Shown here one piece after another: positions 1 to 5,053 of a stretch of 9,480 nucleotides of DNA. Every line of letters starts with the position of its first letter. The stretch's first letter is position 1. The DNA is taken from contig JAJPKG010000188.1 of assembly GCA_021323815.1 (NCBI GenBank), positions 1 through 9,480 on the forward strand, read 5' to 3'. The translations under genes and the position numbers were made by a program. The notes beneath the pieces are model-generated. The model searched no databases, had not been told where the DNA came from, and saw nothing but the letters and a program-made list of their open reading frames with translations. Source of the DNA: Pseudomonadota bacterium. Its GTDB lineage: Bacteria; Chloroflexota; Ktedonobacteria; Ktedonobacterales; JACDGC01.

Positions 1-1
1 T

Positions 2-73
2 ATAGTCACAGGTGACGCGGGCGCGGGCGGCTTCGTCAGATGCGTCCAGAAACAGGCCGCGAAACTCATCGGG
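2..73 (-). pseudogene. C-terminal dGTPase coding sequence beyond the amber codon
   Basis: Reading on past the TAG in the same frame gives 24 sense codons to the window edge with no further stop. They start PDEFRGLF and end RARVTCDY. Dgt-like proteins normally end with a stretch of the kind LLPEEFR ... RVVADYIAGMTDRYA, so this is the expected continuation and not random sequence. The position occupied by TAG would be a leucine or similar residue in homologues; TTG to TAG is one base change. Family resemblance is from memory of the family's C-terminus, not from an alignment run here. Confidence 0.65.
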
Positions 74-1174
74 CTAGAGATCGACAGCGTGGGCGCGCAT
101 CAGTTCGCGGAAGAGGCGGCGCACGACGAAGCGCGAGCGCCGCTCCAGCGTCGCCACCCGCTGATCGTGGATGATCAACCGCCCCGCGATGGATTTGAGG
201 ACTTTGGCGCGCCCGCGTTCGGCAGGCGCGACCACCAGCTTCATGGCATAGCGTCCCTTGCCTTGCGCGCCGGTGGGCAGCTTGCGCAGCTTCACCCGCG
301 CCGCGTTGATGAAGCGATGGATCAGGGACGAGGTGAAATCCTTGCGATAGGCAATGCGCGCGCGCGCATCGCCCAGTTCTTCCATCGTGCGCACCTGACC
401 CACCAGCCAGTCATACGTGCCTTCCATCTGCTTTGCGGTATAATCCGGCGTGGGCGGTGGAATGATCAGCGGCTTCAGATATTCATCACTGAGGCGGGCA
501 GAGGTGATCAGCCCGGCATGGATGCCGTCTTCCAGGTCATGCACGGAATACGCCACTTCATCCGCCCAATCCACGATCTGCGTTTCCAGCGCGGTCTCGT
601 TGGCGGGCGCGTCACGCGTCACCCATTCCACCAGCGGCATCTCGCTCTCATAGGCATAGGGCGCGACGATGTCCCCGGCCACCACTTTATGCTTCAACAG
701 ACCGTCCAGCGTGGCGCGCGTCAGGTTCAGCCCCGGATATGCCCGCTTCTTCGTCTCGATGTAAGCCAGCGTGCGCAGATTTTGCGCGTTGCTCTCGAAA
801 TGCCCCAGCCCATGTTCCTGCATGACCTCGTTCAGCGACTGCTCACCGGCGTGACCAAACGGCGGATGCCCGATGTCGTGCGCCAGGCTGATCGCTTCCA
901 CCAGATCGGTGTTCGCCCCTGTCGCCAGCGCGATGCCTTTGGCGATCTGCGCCACTTCCAGCGAATGCGTCAGGCGCGTGCGAAAGAAGTTATCATGCGC
1001 CACGCCGAAGATCTGCGTCTTGCCCTGCAAGCGGCGAAACGCCGCGCAATGAATGATGCGCGACCGGTCGATCTCGAACGCCGAACGCTCATCATTGTCG
1101 CGGGACACTTCGTCGTAAAACCGCTCGCTGTCGGCTTCGCAATAGCGCGGCTGGCTGGGTAATGAATGCGACAT
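74..1174 (-). CDS. dgt: dGTPase-like HD-domain deoxynucleotide triphosphohydrolase, cut by an in-frame amber codon
   Basis: The 366-residue product belongs to the dGTP triphosphohydrolase (Dgt-like) family, cytosolic enzymes that cleave dNTPs to nucleoside and triphosphate and so limit dNTP pools. The family N-terminal block is present (SRDNDERSAFEIDRSRI, near residues 24-40, then AAFRRLQGKTQIF). HD metal ligands are visible: H70 in RLTHS, H99-D100 in AHDIGHPPFGHAGE, and D205 in DWADEVAYSVHD. HFESNAQNLR (125-134) is also family-typical. I chose ATG at 1174, preceded by AGGTGG, because homologues begin close to this point. A GTG at 1249 overlaps the mutase stop by 4 bases and would add 25 proline/threonine-rich residues; it cannot be excluded and would give translational coupling. 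A TTGACA at 1234-1229 lacks a good -10. The protein ends at TAG (76-74) before the expected C-terminus, and the frame continues beyond it. Family assignment is firm; the start and the intactness of the gene are not. Confidence 0.9.
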   Translation of the reverse strand: MSHSLPSQPRYCEADSERFYDEVSRDNDERSAFEIDRSRIIHCAAFRRLQGKTQIFGVAHDNFFRTRLTHSLEVAQIAKGIALATGANTDLVEAISLAHDIGHPPFGHAGEQSLNEVMQEHGLGHFESNAQNLRTLAYIETKKRAYPGLNLTRATLDGLLKHKVVAGDIVAPYAYESEMPLVEWVTRDAPANETALETQIVDWADEVAYSVHDLEDGIHAGLITSARLSDEYLKPLIIPPPTPDYTAKQMEGTYDWLVGQVRTMEELGDARARIAYRKDFTSSLIHRFINAARVKLRKLPTGAQGKGRYAMKLVVAPAERGRAKVLKSIAGRLIIHDQRVATLERRSRFVVRRLFRELMRAHAVDL

Positions 1175-1245
1175 AACCACCTGCACGGGGATGGTGAACA
1201 ATGACAGTGTGGCAGGTGTGGGGCAAGGTGTCAAGGTTTCCCTCT

Positions 1246-2964
1246 TCACCCCCGCTGCATCGCGCCCTGCTCGCCAAACACCGCCCGCAGCGCGTCGGCG
1301 ATCTCGCCCAGCGTCGCCCGTGCTTCCACGGCGGCGATGATCGGCGGCATCAGGTTGGCGGTGCCACGCGCCGCGTCGCTCAGCGTCGCCAGGGCCGCGC
1401 CGGTGACGGCATTGTCGCGTCGCGCCCGCAGATCGGCCACGCGCTGGCGCTGGAGCAATTCCAGCGCAGGATCAACCTTCAGCACGGCAGGGCGACTGGT
1501 TTCCTGCATCTGGAAGCGGTTCACGCCGACGACGATGCGCCGCTGCTCTTCCACCTCGCGCTGATAGCGATACGCCGCCTCTTCGATCTCGCGCTGAATG
1601 TAGCCCAACTCGATGGCGCGCACACTGCCGCCCAGCTCATCGATCTTATGGATGTAGCCCCATGCGCGCTGCTCCACGTCATCCGTTAGCGCCTCGACGT
1701 AATAGGAGCCGGCCAGGGGATCAATCGTGTCGGTGACGCCGGTTTCATAGGCCAGCACTTGCTGGGTGCGCAGCGCCAGCAGGGCGGTTTCCGGCGTGGG
1801 CAGCGCCAGCGCCTCATCCTTCGCATTGGTATGCAGCGACTGCGTGCCGCCCAAAACAGCCGCCAGCGCCTGATAGGCCGTGCGCACGATGTTGTTATCC
1901 GGCTGCTGCGCCGTCAGCGTCGAACCCGCCGTCTGCGTGTGGAAGCGCAACAGCAGCGAGCGCGGATCGTTCGCGCCGAACCGCTCACGCATGATGTGCG
2001 CCCACATGCGCCGCGCCGCCCGGAACTTCGCCACTTCCTCGAAGAGATTATTATGCCCGTTGAAGAAGAATGACAGTTGCGGGGCGAACTTGTCTACTGG
2101 CAATCCCGCATCGATGGCGGCCTGCACATAGGCGATGCCGTTGGCCAGGGTGAAGCCGACCTCTTGTGCGGCGGTGGAACCGGCCTCGCGGATGTGATAG
2201 CCGGAGATGGAGATGGTGTTCCAGCGCGGCACCTCGTCGGCGCAATAACGAAAGATATCGGTGATGATGCGCATCGACGGGCGCGGCGGAAAGATATACG
2301 TACCCCGCGCGATGTATTCTTTCAGGATGTCGTTCTGGATCGTCCCGGCGAGCTTCTTCTGGTCCACGCCCTGTTTGCGCCCGACAGCGATATACAGCGC
2401 CAGCAAGATCGCGGCGGTGGCGTTGATGGTCATGGACGTGCTGACGCGCTCCAGCGGAATGCCGTCGAAGAGCCGTTCCATATCTTCGATGCTGGCGATG
2501 GAGACGCCGACCTTGCCCACCTCGCCCTCGGCCAGAGGATGATCGGGATCGTAGCCCATCTGCGTGGGCAGGTCGAAGGCGACGGAAAGGCCGGTGGTGC
2601 CGCTTTCCAGCAGATAGCGATAGCGCGCGTTGGACTCTTCCGCCGTCGCATAACCGGCATATTGGCGCATCGTCCACAGCTTGGAGCGATACATCGTCGG
2701 CTGCACGCCCCGCGTGTAGGGATATTCCCCCGGAAAGCCGATCTCCGGCTCCGGCGTGTCAGGACTATAGAGCGGCGCGACCGTCATGCCCGAACTGGTG
2801 GTGAAAGGGTCGTCTCGCTCGCCCGCCCGTTTGATTGCGGGATCATACACGTCCCTGCGCCAGTGTTCCAGGGGCGTTTCGTGCTGCGGCGTTCCCGTGT
2901 CGCGACGCGCCGCCTCGTCACGCTGCTGTTCCGTTGCGGGAAACCCACGCTGCTCATCCGCCAT
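1246..2964 (-). CDS. mcmA1: Methylmalonyl-CoA mutase large (catalytic) subunit, without the B12-binding domain
   Basis: The 572-residue protein is the substrate-binding TIM-barrel subunit of adenosylcobalamin-dependent methylmalonyl-CoA mutase, which interconverts (R)-methylmalonyl-CoA and succinyl-CoA in propionyl-CoA metabolism. Signatures in order: YPYTRGVQPTMY (81-92), WTMRQYAG (97-104), GLSVAFDLPTQMGYD (125-139), TIQNDILKEYIARGTYIFPP (208-227), ISISGYHIREAG (251-262) and TQSLHTNAKDEALALPT (374-390). By counting against the Propionibacterium enzyme, Y102, A129, R220, Y256 and H257 match its Y89, A116, R207, Y243 and H244. These residues fit methylmalonyl-CoA and argue against isobutyryl-CoA or 2-hydroxyisobutyryl-CoA mutases. 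The chain stops after the barrel, so the cobalamin-binding DxHxxG domain must be a separate protein, which is not in this window. The first ~40 residues are a charged extension of unknown role. ATG at 2964 has GAGGTG upstream at good spacing. The dGTPase gene follows, probably on the same mRNA. Confidence 0.95.
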   Translation of the reverse strand: MADEQRGFPATEQQRDEAARRDTGTPQHETPLEHWRRDVYDPAIKRAGERDDPFTTSSGMTVAPLYSPDTPEPEIGFPGEYPYTRGVQPTMYRSKLWTMRQYAGYATAEESNARYRYLLESGTTGLSVAFDLPTQMGYDPDHPLAEGEVGKVGVSIASIEDMERLFDGIPLERVSTSMTINATAAILLALYIAVGRKQGVDQKKLAGTIQNDILKEYIARGTYIFPPRPSMRIITDIFRYCADEVPRWNTISISGYHIREAGSTAAQEVGFTLANGIAYVQAAIDAGLPVDKFAPQLSFFFNGHNNLFEEVAKFRAARRMWAHIMRERFGANDPRSLLLRFHTQTAGSTLTAQQPDNNIVRTAYQALAAVLGGTQSLHTNAKDEALALPTPETALLALRTQQVLAYETGVTDTIDPLAGSYYVEALTDDVEQRAWGYIHKIDELGGSVRAIELGYIQREIEEAAYRYQREVEEQRRIVVGVNRFQMQETSRPAVLKVDPALELLQRQRVADLRARRDNAVTGAALATLSDAARGTANLMPPIIAAVEARATLGEIADALRAVFGEQGAMQRG

Positions 2965-2996
2965 CGCTGCACCTCAATCGAGAATCGTTGTCATAG

Positions 2997-3008
2997 CAAT
3001 AGCTATTG
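2997..3008. promoter_or_regulatory. 12-bp perfect palindrome overlapping the mutase -10 box, possible operator
   Basis: CAATAGCTATTG reads the same on both strands. It covers four of the six -10 bases and the predicted transcription start of the mutase gene, the usual place for a dimeric repressor site. No regulator gene is nearby, so the binding protein is unknown. A chance A/T-rich palindrome is the alternative. Confidence 0.35.
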
Positions 3009-3032
3009 TACGATCCAAAGATGCTGCATCAA
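3005..3032 (-). promoter_or_regulatory. Likely sigma70-type promoter of the mutase gene
   Basis: On the minus strand TTGATG (3032-3027) and TACAAT (3010-3005) are separated by 16 bases. Transcription would start near 2998 and leave a leader of about 34 bases before the ATG at 2964. The -10 is one mismatch from consensus; the -35 is two mismatches off. No other candidate of this quality lies nearer to the gene. Confidence 0.5.
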
Positions 3033-3411
3033 ATTGGGGCACCACTGGATAGATCGCATTGCTTTTAGACTCTCCCTCTCCAGCTCTGTTGGGGGGTAGA
3101 AGCCACATCCTAGCCGATCTACCCAGTAGAGAAGCTTAGATTCCTGATACTGGAACAGTGAGATCCATCGCAGGGCCAATACATATCGGTGCGCGTGGCA
3201 CGGCCTGGCTGATAGAGAAACGCGCCCCTGCTCTTTCTTCAACTGTCACGGATTCAAAGACTGATAATTCAAGAGCAGACGTGTGGAATCTTAAAACGCC
3301 ATGTTGCGGCAAGGGAGGCCAGCAAAGCGCAACAAGATCCGCATGACGCTTGTTCCAGCGCTCCATTGTGCATCCTTTCATCATCCTTTGCAATAGACTG
3401 GAGTATACGCT
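3033..3411. other. Gene-poor stretch between the mutase promoter and the RIO terminator
   Basis: I see no recognisable gene in these ~380 bases, which are visibly less GC-rich than their surroundings. The best small frame on the minus strand is 76 codons, from ATG at 3366 (with AAAGGA six bases upstream) to 3136, starting MERWNKRHADLVALCWPP. A second overlapping minus frame (3242-3003, TTG start, no ribosome binding site) ends KLLYWVDRLGCGFYPP and onwards. Neither resembles a family I know. They could be remains of one decayed gene split by a frameshift, or chance frames. Confidence 0.4.
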
Positions 3412-3441
3412 CAACGCCGTCCGTCATGCGGAGCGGCGTTG
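3412..3441 (-). terminator. Hairpin terminator of the RIO kinase gene
   Basis: CAACGCCG (3412-3419) pairs with CGGCGTTG (3434-3441), and TCCG (3420-3423) with CGGA (3429-3432). This gives a 12-bp stem with one bulged base and a 5-base loop. It lies 23 bases after the RIO stop codon. There is no U-run after it, so it may act with Rho or mainly protect the 3' end. Confidence 0.55.
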
Positions 3442-3464
3442 GCGTTGCACATTCCAGATCCACA

Positions 3465-4454
3465 TCAAAGATCCGGCAGATGATCGCCACGCTGGGGAGC
3501 GACATATTCCTCCCACAGATCGTGCATCAGCCGTGCGGGATCTGCCGCGACACCGAACCGGGCGAAATATTCGCAGACGCGGGTGATATCGCGCCGCAAG
3601 ATGAAATCGGCGTTGCGGTTGGCATAACTATCCGTCACCTGAGGAAAATCGATCAGAGTGATCTCGCCTTCCCAATAGAGGATGTTATGCCCCGACAGGT
3701 CGCCGTGAATGATGCCCAGTTGCAGCATCAACTCGATGTTGCGCATCACGTCCGCGAACAGGCGTGGCGCATCGTCCTCTGGGATCGCGGTCCCACTCAG
3801 GGTGGGCGCAGCGCGCGACGCGTCGCCGATATATTCCATCAAGATGGAGTTTTCGCCGGTGGCGACGGGAGCCGGCACGCTCGCCCCCGCCTCGTGCAAC
3901 CGTTGCAGCGTGGTGAACTCATACATCAGCCACGAGGTGTGTTCCACCTGCACGCCGAAATCTGTTTTCTTGCCCACCGCCCGCAGGATGCGATCATCCG
4001 TCGGCTTCACCGGACGCCCGTCGCTGGTAAGGATGGCGCGTCCCTCGCGATACATCTTGTCGTTGCGCAGATTACGGAACATGCGCGGGCGATAGACCTT
4101 CACCGCCAACCATTCCATGCCCAGACGCGGATGCGCGGCGCAGCGATAGACGCTGGCCTCTTTGCCGCCTTTCACCAGCGCCAGCACATCGGTAATGTAT
4201 TGCTGGGTGAAGAGGTCACGCAAGGATGCTTTCAGCCATCCTCCTTCATAGAGCGAAGGGCGATAGGTCATGGTGAAATTGTCCAGCAATTGCTCGCCCT
4301 CGGAAAACTCGGTCCAGCGCTTGCGCGGCGCGCGTTTGCGCTGTCGCCCCACATGGGCGATGGGCGCGTCAATCTGCTCGTCGTCATCGAATTGATCAAA
4401 TGCGTCGTTGCTTCGTGGCACGGGTGATGTTCTTCTTCGTGTTCGTGTGTTCAC
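3465..4454 (-). CDS. RIO-family atypical serine/threonine kinase (RIO1-like)
   Basis: The 329-residue product is an atypical protein kinase/ATPase of the RIO superfamily. Residues 1-50 are a charged low-complexity tail (acidic 20-29, basic 37-46). The kinase core follows: ATP-binding loop KGGKEASVY (95-103), lysine K119 in LAVKVYRP, catalytic loop IIHGDLSGHNIL (248-259) with D252 and N257, and metal-binding D269 in LIDFPQV, the RIO equivalent of DFG. Bacterial RIO proteins have poorly known substrates; a ribosome-related role is known for archaeal and eukaryotic relatives only. The GTG start at 4454 has no ribosome binding site of its own. It sits 3 bases after the stop of a nine-codon frame that has one, so it may be reached by re-initiation. 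GTG at codon 12 is an alternative. A long structured leader precedes the gene and a hairpin terminator follows it. Confidence 0.92.
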   Translation of the reverse strand: MNTRTRRRTSPVPRSNDAFDQFDDDEQIDAPIAHVGRQRKRAPRKRWTEFSEGEQLLDNFTMTYRPSLYEGGWLKASLRDLFTQQYITDVLALVKGGKEASVYRCAAHPRLGMEWLAVKVYRPRMFRNLRNDKMYREGRAILTSDGRPVKPTDDRILRAVGKKTDFGVQVEHTSWLMYEFTTLQRLHEAGASVPAPVATGENSILMEYIGDASRAAPTLSGTAIPEDDAPRLFADVMRNIELMLQLGIIHGDLSGHNILYWEGEITLIDFPQVTDSYANRNADFILRRDITRVCEYFARFGVAADPARLMHDLWEEYVAPQRGDHLPDL

Positions 4455-4457
4455 AGG

Positions 4458-4487
4458 TCATCGAGACCAACCAGATCTGCTTTTCAT
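4458..4487 (-). CDS. Nine-codon upstream frame ending 3 bases before the RIO kinase start
   Basis: ATG at 4487 is preceded by the purine-rich GGAGAGGGGGA, a good ribosome binding site. The frame reads MKSRSGWSR and stops at TGA (4460-4458). After CCT comes the GTG start of the RIO gene, in the same frame. The RIO start itself lacks a ribosome binding site, so termination here followed by re-initiation would explain how it is translated. Alternatively the RIO gene once began at 4487 and the TGA is a nonsense mutation (CGA or TGG to TGA). Confidence 0.4.
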   Translation of the reverse strand: MKSRSGWSR

Positions 4488-4488
4488 T

Positions 4489-4519
4489 CCCCCTCTCCAT
4501 CCTTCGGATAGGGAAAGGG
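4489..4519. repeat. Imperfect CCCTCTCC / GGGAAAGGG hairpin, intergenic repeat-like element
   Basis: ATCC (4499-4502) and GGAT (4506-4509) close a 3-base loop, flanked by CCCCCTCTCC on the left and AGGGAAAGGG on the right, then GCAGGGGGTGGGG. Similar C-rich/G-rich hairpins recur between genes in several GC-rich bacterial genomes. Only one copy is present here, so repetition is an inference. It also supplies the ribosome binding site of the nine-codon frame. Confidence 0.3.
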
Positions 4520-4610
4520 CAGGGGGTGGGGCCACGCGCGATGCCGGCACAACACGGGCACGGAGGAGGATTCAGAGAAAATTGAATATCCGCAGGTTGA
4601 ACGTTATTTA

Positions 4611-4640
4611 CCCCGGCTATAGCCCGGAGGGGTTTCTTTT
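4611..4640 (+). terminator. Hairpin plus T-run, terminator-like on the plus strand
   Basis: A stem from CCCCGGC (4611-4617) and GCC-GG-GG (4622-4630, two single-base bulges) with loop TATA is followed by GG and TTTCTTTT (4633-4640). This is the shape of an intrinsic terminator for rightward transcription, though no rightward gene precedes it. It may guard glgA against antisense read-through from the RIO region. It could also be just one element of the structured region. Confidence 0.35.
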
Positions 4641-4646
4641 CCGAGC

Positions 4647-4686
4647 CGGGAGGTTTAGCTCCCGCCGATTTTGCCAGGAGATCCTG
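4647..4686. other. Two further short hairpins between the RIO gene and the pseudoknot region
   Basis: CGGGAG (4647-4652) pairs with CTCCCG (4659-4664) around loop GTTTAG. CAGG (4675-4678) pairs with CCTG (4683-4686) around AGAT. With the neighbouring hairpins they form a chain of stems joined by A- or T-rich linkers from 4611 to 4796. They may be part of one folded RNA or transcription pause sites. Confidence 0.35.
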
Positions 4687-4697
4687 CTATCCGCGGA

Positions 4698-4881
4698 CAC
4701 AAAAATACCGTGAACCCATCCGGCCCACGGCAGCAAAAAGAGTGAAACCAACCGGCGCGCTAGCAAACGCGCGGGTAAGCAGTGCCGGCACATGGGCGCA
4801 CAGGGGCAACGATTATTACAATGGCCATACAGTGCCTCCTTTCGCCTGCTTACCTCTCAATGAGCATGATGTGCGCCTACG
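4698..4881 (-). ncRNA. Candidate structured RNA with pseudoknot (5' leader of the RIO gene or a separate small RNA)
   Basis: Read leftwards from the predicted start near 4881, two perfect helices interleave. GGCGCACA (4877-4870) pairs with TGTGCGCC (4802-4795). GGTAAGCAG (4854-4846) pairs with CTGCTTACC (4782-4774). The order A-B-A'-B' makes a pseudoknot. Next is a 9-bp hairpin with one mismatch (4776-4768 with 4759-4751, loop of 8), then CCGTG (4730-4726) with CACGG (4712-4708) followed by TATTTTTG, which is terminator-like. Stopping there would give an RNA of about 180 bases. The loop of that last hairpin can also pair over 10 bp with 4796-4784. I compared it with cobalamin, TPP, SAM, c-di-GMP, glycine, ZTP, T-box, 6S, tmRNA, SRP and RNase P signatures that I know and saw no match. 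Helices are complementary on both strands; the strand is assigned from the promoter. Confidence 0.45.
4760..4828 (-). CDS. 22-residue small frame inside the structured leader, possible leader peptide
   Basis: ATG at 4828 is preceded by AAAGGAGG (4842-4835) with a spacing of 6 bases, the best ribosome binding site in the intergenic region. The peptide begins MAIVIIVAPV, rich in isoleucine and valine, and ends YPRVC before TAG (4762-4760). The frame covers both downstream helix strands (4802-4795 and 4782-4774), and its stop lies in the loop of the next hairpin. A translating ribosome would therefore open the pseudoknot, as in attenuation leaders. It is too short to judge by composition, so it may still be a chance frame. 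Confidence 0.4.
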   Translation of the reverse strand: MAIVIIVAPVRPCAGTAYPRVC

Positions 4882-4887
4882 CGGACT

Positions 4888-4916
4888 ACTATACCCGAAG
4901 ACCGATGCCATGTCAA
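4888..4916 (-). promoter_or_regulatory. Near-consensus sigma70 promoter reading towards the RIO gene
   Basis: On the minus strand a perfect TTGACA (4916-4911) is followed after exactly 17 bases by TATAGT (4893-4888). Transcription would start near 4881. This is the strongest promoter match in the window. It lies about 430 bases upstream of the RIO start, so everything between is leader RNA or a separate transcript. I saw no comparable promoter closer to the RIO gene. Confidence 0.7.
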
Positions 4917-4967
4917 GCCCTGTGCGTCGCGTTTCAGCCTTCCGTTCTTTTCTCAACATCTGTTTTC

Positions 4968-4976
4968 TGGTATACT
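4968..4976 (+). promoter_or_regulatory. Extended -10 promoter of glgA
   Basis: TGGTATACT contains the extended -10 pattern TGn followed by TATACT (4971-4976), which can work without a good -35; only a weak TTTTCT lies 17 bases upstream. Transcription would begin near 4983, giving a leader of about 70 bases before the GTG at 5054. The leftward promoter lies about 50 bases away, so one factor could control both directions. Confidence 0.5.
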
Positions 4977-5053
4977 GGTGGATACAACAGCGTACGCGCG
5001 GGACGGGATGTGCCATGCGCGCCAGGATGGCGTTTTGTGAAAAGGATCGAACC

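Noticed and set aside
89..1162. 357-codon open frame antisense to the dGTPase gene
   Set aside because: It lies wholly opposite a gene with clear family motifs; its product is H/R/Q-rich and typical of the antisense of GC-rich coding DNA.
2077..3099. 340-codon plus-strand frame opposite the mutase N-terminal half
   Set aside because: It is antisense to conserved mutase motifs and has no recognisable domain or convincing start site.
3366..4427. 353-codon plus-strand frame opposite the RIO kinase
   Set aside because: The minus strand carries all RIO catalytic motifs; the plus frame is a shadow.
4600..4900. tRNA, tmRNA, 6S, SRP, RNase P or a common riboswitch class
   Set aside because: I looked for their hallmark conserved stretches on both strands and found none; only an unassigned structured region can be supported.
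4742..5053. N-terminal extension of GlgA back to 4742
   Set aside because: GT5 enzymes begin just before the KILM strand; the predicted glgA promoter lies at 4968-4976, inside the extension.
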